64,000 bases of DNA, taken from contig NC_064622.1 of the NCBI RefSeq assembly GCF_023898315.1, positions 278,579,124 through 278,643,123 on the forward strand, given 5' to 3'. The translations under genes were made by a program, and so were the position numbers. Shown piece by piece: positions 34,550 to 46,885 of the stretch (position 1 is the stretch's first letter; each line of letters begins with the position of its first letter). The stretch is from Schistocerca nitens. Its lineage: Eukaryota > Arthropoda > Insecta > Orthoptera > Acrididae. Below the pieces are notes generated by a model. That model did no database searches. It was not told the DNA's origin and was given only the letters and a program-made list of their open reading frames with translations.

Positions 34550-35736
34550 CGCGCGTGCGTGCGCTCTCATTTTCTGGCAAAGGCAATGGCCAAAAATTTC
34601 GTTGTGAGAGTGTGATTACCTTTTCTACATGCCTGTCTGCGGCTCAGCGATCATCTTTACAGTGAGTTGCTACCTATCCTCATTAGTATTGATTCTCAGA
34701 GTATTCACACAAGGTATCTGTTTCATGGATTGATCTCCATGGTCTCATTTATATCAACATGGTGTCTGTGAACATGAATAGCTGGCCACGTCAGTGGAAT
34801 TCCATGACGGGTCAAAATCACAGGCCATTTTTGTGGGTATCTAACGGATCAGGCCTGCCGATCTGAAGCCTATTGTTTTCCACTAATGTGCAGTCTGTGC
34901 CCATTGAATTTAGTCTCACCAATCTGCCTGTGGGTCAGGTCTGTTTGTGTGTGGCATAATGTGGCAGATTTTCGTGATTTATATGTGGACCCAGGACTGT
35001 GGTGCTCCTTGGGACGCCAGACGCCACGGGTGATGTATTTCAGAAATTGCAACTGTCTCACAAGTACATTGTATCGTGCAGTGTTTTATAGAAATTTTAC
35101 TTATTCTAGTACATTTTGGCACTTCAGAAGTAGTTTATATATTAGAAAGTACGGATGATAAGAAGAAAATTGTGGCAGTTGCTGGCAGTTTGTAAGCTAT
35201 ATACTCATGTATTTCTTGAAAGGAAAATCACACAATATCTGTAAAATATGACACAGTGGGTAATAACCAACAATAACAAACATAGTAGAACCAACATCTT
35301 ATTGGTGATAGTGTTGTTTTTCTAAACTTTACCCCACCTTGTACACTTCTTTCAAGAGGACTACTTCTTTCTGAGATTATTTCTGAAATCAGTGAAGGTA
35401 TTTTAAATCTATCTTGTGACTCCAATGGAATGCATATTTTTGTCACCAAATGTGTTTTGTTTTTTGAAATAAAATAACATCATTGGTTTTAATGAAACAT
35501 ATATGCAATTTGGCTTGCTTTCTCCATCTAGAAACAGTTCATTACAAAAGATGTTGATGTTTACTTGAGATTTTTGCTCACAAGTTTATAAATACAAAAG
35601 TATTTATATTTTTTTGTCAACCTATGTCTTCACTTAGTCTTGAGCTCTCAGAATTTGTAGGGAAAAGTGCTAAAACTCGTTTGGAAATCAGTGAAATATC
35701 AGGGAATTTCCCTTAGGGAAACTTGTGGCAACCCTG
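34186..35736. mobile_element. 1.55-kb element with CAGGGTTGCC inverted ends
   Basis: The left end 'cagggttgccacaagttt' is the inverse of the right end 'aaacttgtggcaaccctg'. Subterminal regions share 'tcagggaaat' and 'gggaattt' motifs. No transposase was found, so it is non-autonomous or decayed. No clear target duplication is visible. A fold-back fragment with (GT)n sits inside at about 34494-34690. Confidence 0.8.
34494..34690. mobile_element. Fold-back right half with (GT)n, nested in the TIR element
   Basis: The (GT)n run at 34494-34540 is followed by 'gcgcgcgcgtgcgtgcg' and then a right arm like that of the 19379 family ('gtctgcggctcagcgatcat', 'gtgagttgctacctatcct'). Confidence 0.7.
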
Positions 35737-38221
35737 ATTAAACATTGCAGAATGTTACAAGCCGCTGTTGACATTCTGGAAATCTGGCTCACATTATCAC
35801 TTCATAGTGCAACCACATACTGCTGTCTACCAATGATTAATAGTCATTAAGGAAATCAATTTGGAGTGTACTGTATATTTTTGTAATGTATATGTTGTTG
35901 ATGATTTTTATATTTGTTTTGTTGTACAGGAAAGTTTACATGATTTGAAAGATTATTATCTTTTCTTATTTTTTTTTATCTCTCCTCAGTCAAGATGTCC
36001 CTCCACCCTACAAAAAATAAAAAAAATAATTTCCTTTTCTGAGTACATCAGTGCAGGAAAACACCATAAACAACTGCTGGAAGATAGAGTCTTGGTATGC
36101 AGAGAATATTTTAGATATAAATGCAATATCAGGTATTATTTTGCAACATGATCCAAATCAACATAGTCACTTTTGCTGACTACATGGCTACCATTACTTT
36201 CTACATTTACAACAATGGTATGGAGACTGAATGAGCCAAAGCTGTTATAGGCAGCAGGTATTTTAACTTATAATGCATAATTTTAGCAGATGTGGAGCTA
36301 TAAAACTATTAGCATACCTGTACCTATGGGATAAAACATGTTAAGCTCAGGAAATACGTCTAAAAATTGCTAACTTCTGACATTTTTTCAGAGAGATTAC
36401 AATATGCAGTCATTATACCTCTTTCTAAAAATACATGATAGGAATGATGTCAAGAACCAATCTCTTTCACAGCGGACATTATTTTACAGAGTTCTTGAAT
36501 AGTATCTCTTCTACGTGTCATGAAAATGGCAAAAACCATACACTTCGTGTTCTAACTAAGAACACAATTTATTAGGTCACGGAGTGACACCAACAAGAAT
36601 ACAGTGAAAGTAGTTTATATGTTTCGAACACATTTAACAACTAAGGGCCCGGAGGCCCATGTATGCCATTATAAAGATGCTATCCATGTCGTGTGTACCT
36701 GGTGTAATGCTGTGCACGCACAATGGACCTGGTGATGGTGGTCATTGAATGGGCTGCCCCTAGCGGCAATGTGAGCAGTAGTAACCATCAGGTTACTAAG
36801 CACCTTCTTTGGAGCTGAGGAAAGAATAGGTGTTGCCATCCATTGTGCTGTGGCTGAAGAGACATCTATGACATCTGTAATTATGCTAGGGGCATAACCC
36901 CAAAGTGCAAGAAGTTCCTGACCACTCAGGCCTGCATGTAAAGACAAAAGTGAGTGCGATGAGGACACCACCACCGCCTGAGGACTCTGGCACAACTGGT
37001 GGATACGACTGGCGGTAGAGGGTCAGGAACCACTGGACATCGGAGTCCACTATGAGGGGTACCAACACAGACAGTGATAACAGCGGACTGAAGAGGAAGG
37101 GCACTGGTGATGGAGACTCCGCTTATGACCCCGCTGATGGCAGCACCTGCTCAGTGCAATGGGAAGCATCAACACCAGCCACAAGAGGCAAATCTGACGT
37201 ACGTGCTGACGAAGTGCCAACCGCCAGGGTAGGTCGGCACAACTAGGCCTGCTCAACCCCCAGTGTAGCCAGGGCCAACAAAGAATGAAACTGGTTCCAG
37301 TGGCGTGCCACGAGTCAATCTTCGGTGCAAACCATGAAGATGTGACAACTGTGCTGGTTGTAGACAATGGCTGAGTCTGACAAGGATACTGTCTAAAATG
37401 TGCTGACCGAGACTGATATGCCAGGCATGAATGTGTCTATGACTACCTGTGCATTAATAGTGACCTTGAAGTCACCATAGAGCCAAAGTTAACTGGATGA
37501 CTCCAGGCACACTGTGATTGTTTCACATTTAGTCATATTAAGAGGTCATATCTGTCACATGTAAAATGCAAAACCATTCATTAAATGAGGGGAAAGCATA
37601 AATTTCTACAGATAAAATAAGAGATTAGAAAATCTGAGATGTGATTACTCTTCAGTAAATCTGCCTTTCCTTGGCAAGAGGATTCTGAACAGATTCAAGT
37701 TTTTATTGGTTGTTTGTTTTGCTATTAGTTCATACCAATTACATTTGAAAAATAGATCATCCTTTGGTTTTTAAATGGTATCTCAAATTCTTCCACAAAA
37801 ATCTTGCAAGACAGTGCCACATTGCTAGTATTGGATGTTACTCTTTGAAGTAATCCTAGTACATGTGATATATATTAGAAATTGATAAGTCAGGACTGAA
37901 GTATGTTGTTTGGTAGTATGATCTGGAGGAGCAGCTGCCATAAGCAGGGAGCATGCAAATGAGATTTCTACAACATTTTTGCAGCTATCAGGAATAAGAT
38001 GAAGATTATATCTACTCTGGTGTCAAACACATCACTACAAGTCATATTTTTCACAGTAACTCTCACTTTCTTGAAAATTAAACTCATTGATTCTAGAACA
38101 ATTGTTTTACATGCTTTGACAACAGGCGAGCCCTTTAGGGAGAAATATATTATAAACGATTGCCTTTGACTGTGAGTTTGATTATGTTGCCTTAACCTTT
38201 CCCATTAACGTCCATCGATGT

Positions 38222-38223
<2 letters not shown>
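35737..38223. other. Intergenic, unclassified, with a GC-richer block
   Basis: Most of this is AT-rich. At about 36405-36530 the plus strand loosely resembles the RPISL region of a non-LTR reverse transcriptase, too weak to call. The block at 36640-37400 has much higher GC and short frames on both strands with no recognisable domain; it may be an old insertion. Confidence 0.4.
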
Positions 38224-38273
<50 letters not shown>

Positions 38274-38281
38274 CTATCTCT
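38224..38281. repeat. (CT)n(ATCT)n microsatellite
   Basis: A run of CT dinucleotides passes directly into ATCT tetranucleotides. Confidence 0.97.
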
Positions 38282-38867
38282 CCTCTTCAGTGAAACCTAC
38301 GTAAAATTTTTTCCTCTGCAGTTAATTGTTTCAAGCTTTTGCTATTGGAACCTTTCCTTTCAGTAATTATGGTCCTTTCCTTGAGATGACTGCTATTTCC
38401 TTAAATAAAAAAAAGGGGGGGAGGTCCCAATGAGGAGGCTGTCTTTTTTCATTTGCGTGCCACGTTCTCTTTTACTTTCTCTCTCCCTCAACTACTCCAA
38501 CTGGTGTTCACAACAGAAGTGGTACCAATACCATTGTCACTTTCCAATAATATTTATTATACAGACAAAACATACGATAATGCTTGAAGTGCATATATTG
38601 GTATTACTGCATGAAGCTCCTTTTATCAGAAAGCTTGCATTCACATTGGTCCCTCCTAGGACTATCTTTGAACTTAAGTTTTTTCATGACATTGGCTCTT
38701 GCAAAGCACCTGTCTTCATACAATATGACATAGACAGAAGTCACTTGAGCATTAACCACAATTTTGTTGAAAATATTTGTATTATGTCTTCCACTGCTGT
38801 ATAGAATGTTTCAAGTACCAGTATTGACTAATGAATCTTGATATGTTCTATTCCCCTATATATCACT

Positions 38868-39040
38868 CCTGTAGGTACTGCAAAGACGAGATTAGACTAA
38901 TCACAACAGCACATGCTGAGGTGTTTAAGGAAGGTATTCATTCCACTCTATGTATGCAATTGTAATGGGGAAAATGCAAACATGTGATACAATGCTAATG
39001 ACCCTCTGCCACAGTGCTTTGCAAAGTACATATGTAGATA
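38868..39040 (+). mobile_element. CR1-like non-LTR 3' end fragment
   Basis: The plus strand reads roughly DEIRLITTAHAEVFKEGIHS and ends 'gtacatatgtagatatata', the GATGTA-like tail of the family at 3904. Stops are present. Confidence 0.6.
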
Positions 39041-40186
39041 TATAATCTCCCTTCTGATTCACTTGTTTGTTTCCTGCTTATTTGCAACATGCATCTCTCT
39101 GTTCTTTGCTAAGAAACCTTATTTTTTTCTATGGGTTTTTGCTTTAATAATTAAAGTCTCACTGTTAAAAGTTAAAACTGGCAATAAGTATTCTTTGTGT
39201 TTTGAGTTTGAGGATCTGAAAATGCCTTCTATGATGATGAGAAAGGTTGTGATGACATCAGATCATCTTGACAGACTCTTCCTTCAATTTTAATAATTTA
39301 ATTTTGGATTTTTCATCATTCTGATGATATGTAATGGAAGCTTTAACATTGGCTTATACATTACTAAGTTACTGGCACGTTCTGTGGTCAATCATTCAAC
39401 AATTTTTATGGCTGAATACCTCACTCCTTTCTGTGCCATACTAGGGCTGAGTGATGGATAGTGTAAACCTTTTCTCCTAATATCAAATCCTGGAAAAGCT
39501 GGGATAGGATAAAAATATTAATTAGGACAGATTCCTGCTCACCACGTAGAGGTGGTGTGAGCTGCAGGCAGCCACACTTAAAAGAAGACTTAATTTCTAA
39601 ATGTTTCTGTCTGTCACTCAGTTTCTCCTAGTATTGTATTTATAAACGTATAATAGTAAGAATCAGTTTCTTGTTTATCAACGATTACCAACACAGATTT
39701 GATTGGAACAGAATAAAGAGCTTTCTCAAATGCTTTGAACCTCATAAAATGTGATAAATAATATTGTTCACAGCTTGCTAATGTTCCATTGTGCTCTATG
39801 CACTCGTAATAATCATTTTACTAATTCGTGAATCACTTTCATGAGGGTACTGGATACATTGTCGTGTTACAGTACAAGACAAAAAAAAATTATAAATACA
39901 TACATTTAGAAGCTTATAAGTCTAGTTAGACAATGTTAGGCTATGGCTGTGGCTTTGTAATAGCAACATTCTGACTCCTGAATTCAGCTTGTTTCTTTAC
40001 CTTTTAAAACTCCAAAGTTCTTTTATGCAGTTGGTGCTAATTTTATTGAATATATTGTTGAACATTATGGAAAGGAGAATTATATAGATACAATTTTTTA
40101 TCCTGCCAGTTTCCATTTTTGCAAAGCAGAATAATTGCAGTACAATTTAAATTTTTTTATAAGTCTTCCTCCATAGACATCCTGTA
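39041..40186. other. Intergenic; small fold-back arm fragment only
   Basis: At about 39505-39595, 'ggacagattcctgctcacca' resembles one arm of the 19379 family. Otherwise AT-rich with nothing supported. Confidence 0.45.
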
Positions 40187-40436
40187 AGTGATTTTGGAAG
40201 TTTATTTATTGTTTGAAAACAAACATCAAATGCATATACATCTTAGCTAACTACAAAATATTAAAAAATTACAAATTTTGTAATTTTTTTTATATTTTGT
40301 AGTTAGCTAAGATGTATATGCATTTTAAACAGTTGTTTAAAAATTGGTAATTTTTTTATATTTTGTAGTTAGCTAAGATGTATATGCATTTCATGTTTGT
40401 TTTTAAACAATAAATAAAATAACTTCCAAAATCACT
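40187..40436. mobile_element. AT-rich hairpin (MITE-like) with duplicated right arm
   Basis: The ends 'agtgattttggaagtt' and 'aacttccaaaatcact' are perfect inverses. The arms pair over about 90 bases including 'atgcatatacatcttagcta'. Part of the right arm ('tatattttgtagttagctaa' onward) is present twice, 66 bases apart. Confidence 0.9.
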
Positions 40437-41299
40437 AGTAGTAGTAGTAGTAATAGTTGGTGGTGTTTTTGTTTTGTCTGTGTATCACGTTTAGAGGGAT
40501 ATTGGAAATGTTATGTTATTACAGATAAACAGCAAAAATCAAAGTACAGTGATTGTAGATTTTAAGTCCTTCATAGTATACAACACTGAGCACAGGTGGT
40601 GCCACAAGAAGCAGGCTGAGATCTATCCATCCCCATTTTTTTAAAAAAAGAAGAAAGAAAGAAAATTACTCCACACTGAGACCTTCATCTTTGGATATAA
40701 CTTTTTGTCCTTATGAAATCAATACAGATTTGGAGAAATGATTTCCATGGTGTCCATCCTTCTTCCATGATACCATTTCTGGGTTCTAACATGACATATT
40801 TGCAGTCGTGTTTGCTGTAGTTCAGCTGTGAGTACCTCAGTTATCGTAAGGAACGTGAACACGCTTGCTGGTAGTGAATCACGAAATGAAATTAGGTGTT
40901 GTAGCTACAAAAGAAGAGACAAAAGGGAAAACTTCTCAATTAATGTCAGGGGGAGTGTGTCCAGTGAGACAATGTAGCTCCTCCAGATGGTATGGTTCTT
41001 GAGCAGCCTGTAATAATGTAGCATGCCTCACTGAAAGATATATCCACTGCTTTTGCATGACAGGATCTGCACCACTCAGGGGGTACACATATTCAGCTGT
41101 GAGGTAGCAGAGAACAAGTTCAGAATTCCCCAGTTACTGCTTCTTCTCCCCAGGTTGATCCTGATAATTTGTGCATATTTTTTCTGGCAGATACATTCAG
41201 CTTTATGTTCAGACAGTGTTGCGTAAAAGACAAGGTGCAGTCCAACATGGCCTCTACGCAATGTAATGCTCAGTGATTCGGTGTTTTCCTATCTCAGGA
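40437..41299. other. Intergenic, nothing recognised
   Basis: A short (TAG)n at 40436-40450; no other supported feature. Confidence 0.5.
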
Positions 41300-41571
41300 G
41301 ATGACTCAAGGAAATGCAATAGATTTTAACATAGTGTCCATTGGTGTAATGAATAACGGCCTTCTTCAAATTACGATAAATGTAAGATATGCCCTTAACG
41401 ATGTGATAGTATCTGATTACAAGATTAATGGTGAACTTAACGAGCACATCAGCTCATATAAGTTTTTAGGTGTAATACTAAGGAATAATCTGAAGTAGAA
41501 TAACAATGCAAAATCTGTGTTAGGGAAGGTGAATGGAAGACTTAAATCTGTTGGAAGGGTTCTGGGAAATA
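41300..41571 (+). mobile_element. Non-LTR retrotransposon fragment, interrupted
   Basis: The plus strand reads ISSYKFLGVILRNNLK, then GKVNGRLKSVGRVLGNI, a reverse transcriptase C-terminal segment. It stops at the 3' tail of the minus-strand element and appears to resume near 44271. Confidence 0.7.
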
Positions 41572-44270
41572 TATGTCTATATACACATCTACACTCCGCA
41601 AACCACCATGAGCTGTTCAAAATTCACCATGAGCTGTATGGCAAAGGATGCATTCCATTGTACCGGTTATTACGATTGCTTCCTGTTCCACTCATGTATG
41701 GAGCACAGGAAGAATGATTGAATGTCTCTGCATGTGCAGTAATTATTCTAATCTTATTCTCACAATCCCTATGTGAGTGATATGTAGGGGGTTGTAGTAT
41801 ATTCCTAGAGTAATCACTTAAAGCTGGTTCTTGAAACTTTATTAGTAAACTTTCTCAGGACAGCTTACATCTTATCTTCAAGAGCCTTCCAGTTCAGTTC
41901 CTTCAATATCTTTGTGACACACTCTCATGGATCAAACAAACTTGTGACCACTTGTGCTGCCCTTCTCTATATACTTTAAATATCCCCCGCTTGTCCTATT
42001 TAGTACAGGTCCACACACTTGAGCAGTATTCTAGAATGAGTGGCACAAGTGATTTGTGAGCAATCTCCCAGTATTCTACCAATAAACAGACGTCTATCAC
42101 CTGCTTTACCCATGACTTAGCCTGTGTGATAATTCCATTCCATATACCTATAAAGTGTTAACACCCATGTATTTGTATGAGTTGGCCAATTCCAAAACTG
42201 ACTCATTGATATAGTATTATAGTCATAGAATACTAATTTTTTTTTCATTTTGTGAAGTGCACAGTTGTACATTTCTGAACATTTGAAGCAAGTTGCTAAT
42301 CTCCTTATCAAGATCAGACTGAATATTTATGCAGCTTCATTATAGATAACTGCATCCTCTCCAAAAAGTCTGATTTTACTATTAATATTGTCTGCAAGAT
42401 CATTAATATGCAATATGAACAGCAACAGCCCCAAACACACTGTCCTGGGGCACACCAGAAGTTACTTCTACATCTGACAATGACTCTCCATTCAAGACAA
42501 CATGCTGTGTCCTCCCTATCAAAATCTCCTCAATCCAGTCACAAATCTCATTTGATACCCCATATGATCGTACTTTTGACAATAAGCATAGGTGCTGTAC
42601 AGAGTCAAATGCTTTTCAGAAATTAAGAAATACTGCATCTACCTGGTTGCCTTGATCCAAAGCTTTCAGTATGTCATGCAATAAAAGTGGGAGTTGGGTT
42701 TCACATGAATGATTTTTTCAAAATCCATGCTGGTTGGCATTGAGGAGGTCATTCTGTTCAAAATACCTCATTATGTTTGAGCTCAAAATGTGTTCTAAGA
42801 TTCTGCAACACTTCCATGTCAAGGATATTGAACAGTAGTTTTGTGGATCACTTCTACAACTCTTCTTGTAGACGTGAGAGACCTGTCTCTTTTTCCAAGA
42901 ATTGGACATGGCTTTTTGTTTGGGGGATCTACAATAGATTATAGTTAGAAGAGGGGGTATCTCAGCTGTAAATTCAGTATAGAGTCTGACAGGGCCTGGA
43001 GATTTGTTCAATTTTAACTATTTCAGTTGTTCCTCAACACCAGACAACTATTGAATTCATCTTTTCATTGGTATGAGGATTAAATTGAACAATTCTCCTG
43101 GGTTTTCCTTTGTAAAGGTACATTTGAAAATGGAGTTATACATTTCAGCTTTTCTTTGATACGCTCAATTCCAGGTCCCGTCTCATTCACAAGGGGCTGG
43201 ATAACGACTTTGGTGCCACTAACAGCCTTTACATATGACCAAAGTTTCTTTGAGTTCTGTGAAACGTCACTTGACAATATTCTCCTTTAGTAGTCATTGA
43301 AGGCATCGCACATTGCTCTCTTGACAGCCAAATGTTTCATTCAGTATCTCTCTCCATCTATAGTTCTACACTTTGTTTTACATCTATTATGCATTAATCT
43401 CTGTTTCTTTACAGTAACTGTAGACCACGGATGTTCCCTACCATTATGAACTGTTCTACTGGATACATATCTATCCAGTCAATTGTCAACCATTCTTTTA
43501 AATTTGAGCCAGAGCTCCTCTACATGCATCAGACCTGTGTGGAAAGTTTCAAGTTCCTCAATGAGATGCGACAGAACTGAGTTTACTGAACATATAATCT
43601 TTCTGCTTGTTTTAGTTGTCGTTTGTACTTCAGTAATCATTGATGCCACAACCACATCATGCTCACTGATACTAGTTTCGATGTGGACATGTTCAAAGAG
43701 GTCAGGTCTATTTGTTGCCATTAAATCCAATATATTTCCATCATGAGTAGGGTTCATATCTATCTGTTCTAGGTAGTTTTCAGAGAAGTCATTTAGTAAA
43801 GTTTCACAGAATGTCTTATCATGCTTACCACTAACAAAGCTGTAATTTTCCCAATTAATTGTTGGATGATAAAATTCTCCTCCGATGATTACAGTATGAT
43901 TGGGGAACTTACGTACGAGTGAACTGAGGTTTGCTCTAAAGTTTTCAGTTACATCATGAGATGAGTCTGGTGGGTGATAGAAGGATCCAACAAACATTTT
44001 AGGTTCACCCCTGATATTGAGTCTTGCCAAAACTATCTCACATGCATCTTCAATTTCTACCTCGGTGGATTCGAGTTCCTTGTCTACTACGACAAATACA
44101 CCACCACCATTTCCCATTTGCCTATTGTTTCGATATATGCTTAAATTCCCCCCCCCCCCCCTCCCCCCAAAAATCTCATTGCTATCAACTTCAGGTTTCA
44201 GCCAGCATTCCGCAGGTGTACAGGAAAATATATACAAGGCACTATAGTTAGTGAGAGCATTGTTCAATTT
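41572..44270 (-). mobile_element. CR1-like non-LTR retrotransposon with long endonuclease frame
   Basis: On the minus strand: a 272-codon frame (43479-44297) holds most of an endonuclease, with GGGVFVVVDKE, VGSFYHPPDSS, IIGGEFYHPTINWENY (the usual GGDFN position, Asp replaced by Glu) and SISEHDVV. Downstream come NKSPGPVRLYTEF, YCSISLTWKCCRILEHILSS, NANQHGF, AFDSVQH, TSGVPQDSVFG and a C-terminal RRAAQVVTSLFDP. The 3' end at about 41572-41600 has the family's TACATCTACA-type terminus. Stops and shifts are common in the reverse transcriptase. A C-rich tract sits at about 44148-44168. The 5' boundary is approximate. Confidence 0.82.
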
Positions 44271-44660
44271 TAGAGTCCCCACGAAGTAGTTTGACAACAG
44301 GCATGAAACGAATTCAGAAATATGCTGCTAGGATTGTAACAGATTTGTATAGTCTATACAAAAGTATAATAGATATGCTCAAGGAACTTAAATCAGAATC
44401 TCTGGAAGAAATGTGACATGGTTCTTGTCAAACCCTGCTACATAAATCTGGTGAACCTATAACTGTGACCATTCTACAGCCACGATGATACATTCAAACA
44501 GGAATAATTAGAATATGACACATTAGGGTTCAGTATGCGAATGGGACAGCACAGAAAATTAATAGTATGGGCACCAGTACCTTCCTCATGCTCTGTACAA
44601 CAGTCTGAAGTATACGTCTAGATTGAGATGCAGAAACACTTTTTTGCCTCTCTGTTCTTC
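44271..44660 (+). mobile_element. Non-LTR retrotransposon fragment, continuation
   Basis: The plus strand reads SSLTTGMKRIQKYAARIVTD, then LYSLYKSIIDMLKELKSESL, the segment expected to follow the fragment at 41300-41571. A short stretch is missing at the junction. Stops are present. Confidence 0.65.
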
Positions 44661-44739
44661 AGAAAAACCCGTGTTTTTAATGAGGCTGGTTCTTTTCATA
44701 GTATACAGAGAGTGTGTCTAGGCCAGTCTAAGTTTCTGC

Positions 44740-45690
44740 TGTCTCCAATTGTTTGCTTTATGCAGTGGCAACTGAATTGTCTGCACAGATAAAACTTTAG
44801 GTCCCTTCAGGAAGAGGGTGATCATTTATACATAATGTTAAACATGGTGCTAACACAATTACTCAAGGCAAGCCATTTCTATGTTTCCTCTTTCTGCTTA
44901 TCTGGCCTTGGAATTCTACAAAATGACCTTTATCAGAATGTTTGTACTGTTCTTTTTAGCAAGGCAGCTGTTTCAGGTGTTAATCTTCATAGGTAGTCTG
45001 TTTCGCATCCTCCTGAAGTACTGATCTTAAGCAGTATCTGAGTATGTTACCTATGTTTGTTAGGGTTTGGAGGAACTGCACTAATCTTTTCATCCAGCAT
45101 AGAAGAAACTTTTTTTCCAACCAATCTTTTTTAAGTTGTAGTTCCTTTATAAACAAACAAAATGAGCCTTACATCTGGTACATTATTGAGCCATGTTGAC
45201 TTTTCTAACACAGGTGTAAACATAGGGTAAGCACTACTACACTATGTCTTCACTTGCAACGAAGAAATCAGCGTTATAACCTCAATAACTTTTCTACTAT
45301 CATCTGCTGTTGCACATAAGGGAGATGTTTTGGGTTTCAGCCCAATGACAGCAGAGCTTAACTGTTGCCATCCCTAGTACAGCTCCACATGGTTCTGCGG
45401 CAGTCAAAATTGGCCCTCACAATCTGTAGGTGGAGTTAAGCTGAATTCTTCATGTGGAGGTTTATACACAGATAAACAGTGCTGATATGATCTCGGTGTC
45501 ATTTGCTTTGGTGTAATAGATACTTCTGTACTGCCCACCTAGCCTTTCAGCTATCAACACCATTTCTGAATGATTTTGCAGGCCATCTCCATCTGTTTCT
45601 TTAATGCACAAAAGAGCACATTTGTTGTCTAACATATATTATGTGGCAGTTGTTCTTTGGCTGCTGACAAACCTGCATTACTTATTGATG
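44740..45690 (-). mobile_element. Non-LTR retrotransposon (Jockey/LOA-like), endonuclease to linker
   Basis: On the minus strand: CALLCIKETDGDG with MVLIAERLGGQYRS (about 45480-45640), typical of the endonuclease start in this clade; then a degraded centre; then SSMLDEKISAVPPNPNK (about 45070) and GCETDY with LTPETAALLKR (about 44940-45000), which precede the reverse transcriptase in relatives. No reverse transcriptase follows, so the copy is 3'-truncated. Confidence 0.65.
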
Positions 45691-46766
45691 TAGCACATAT
45701 GGTAGGCTATAAAGAGGACTGTTTGTTTGAATTAATTTTCCATTAGTGCTATTGGAGTGGAAATATTGGCCAGTAACTAATTGTTCCCAGAGTATCGCAA
45801 TTTTAGTTCTCTTCAGGAAGGCTCCTTTCCTGTTTGCAAGTTTACAAGCACTCTCTGAAGTTCAAGACTTTGATTGTAGTACCAGTTCTATTCAAACCAA
45901 GCTTTCCCTCTATCATGTTAAAAAAAGAAGTTTAAAACACATAAACAATGTGTACTTGCAGATTCAGATCGGAAATATCATTACAAACCCAGGATTAACT
46001 ATTTACAAGACAAATACAGTTTTTTCCAGTACTGCATAACAAGACCTATAAGCAAAGCATCACATTCTGCACATTGTACATACTGTTATGAACTTCTTGC
46101 AGAGACTGAAGTAGGGTTAAGAGCATTGTTATAAAAAAAGCACAATTAAACAGTCTGAAAAATATTTTTATTAAAAAACCAATGTACAACAAACCTTTTA
46201 TTTTCTAAAGAAGGACTAATGTCCTGTTAAAGCTAAAAATGGAAGAGAAGCTTTTTTGTACTCTATCATTTTAAGGTTTAATATTCTTAAATATTATAAA
46301 GAAAACAAAGTGCTATTATTATACAAAGACATATCAAAATAAGCAACAACATTAAAGGAACATTTCTATTATATACAGTTTTTGGAATTAGCAGCTTCCA
46401 TCATAGCAGACATGAAGATTTAAACAACTGTGTTAAGAGATTGTGGTTCTGTTTGCAAATGAAATGGCGATTTTTTTATAAAGCAAATTACAAAATGTAA
46501 CCAAAATTCTTGCTTCTGGCTTTGTCCGAAAGCATGAGTTATAGGTGAGAGCTACTAATTGCATACATGTAAGGACATACAGCAGGGACGCAACTCTGGT
46601 GGAGGAACAATTCATAAATACAAAATCCATATGAGGGGGGAAAAGGGAATATACATAGGCACCCATTAGTAAACCCATGAAGACAGTTATGGATAAAATG
46701 TCTCGAACTTTCTCCCACCCACCTTTATATAATACCTATCCCACGCCCCCCCTCCCCCCCACCCAC

Positions 46767-46767
<1 letters not shown>
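45691..46767. other. Intergenic, nothing firmly recognised
   Basis: AT-rich. TTTATT motifs (AATAAA on the minus strand) occur near 46168 and 46196, but I cannot tie them to the SVOP transcript. Confidence 0.4.

Positions 46768-46822
<55 letters not shown>
46768..46822. repeat. Poly(A) tract of about 55 bases after a C-rich run
   Basis: An unbroken A run follows 'cccccctccccccc' sequence. No retroposed transcript could be recognised upstream of it. Confidence 0.97.
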
Positions 46823-46824
<2 letters not shown>

Positions 46825-46885
46825 AAATTTCACTTCTCCCTGTAAACAAAGAAACCTATAATCTACGAATAAGATACCTACAAAT

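Noticed and set aside
34313-34615. 100-codon frame rich in Val and Cys
   Set aside because: It is mostly translation of a (GT)n microsatellite.
36405-36530. Plus-strand similarity to the RPISL region of a reverse transcriptase
   Set aside because: The resemblance is about 20 residues with a frameshift, too short to call an element.
36669-37367. Several minus-strand frames of 70-108 codons
   Set aside because: No recognisable domain, overlapping frames in more than one phase, and no splice sites; left as unclassified sequence.
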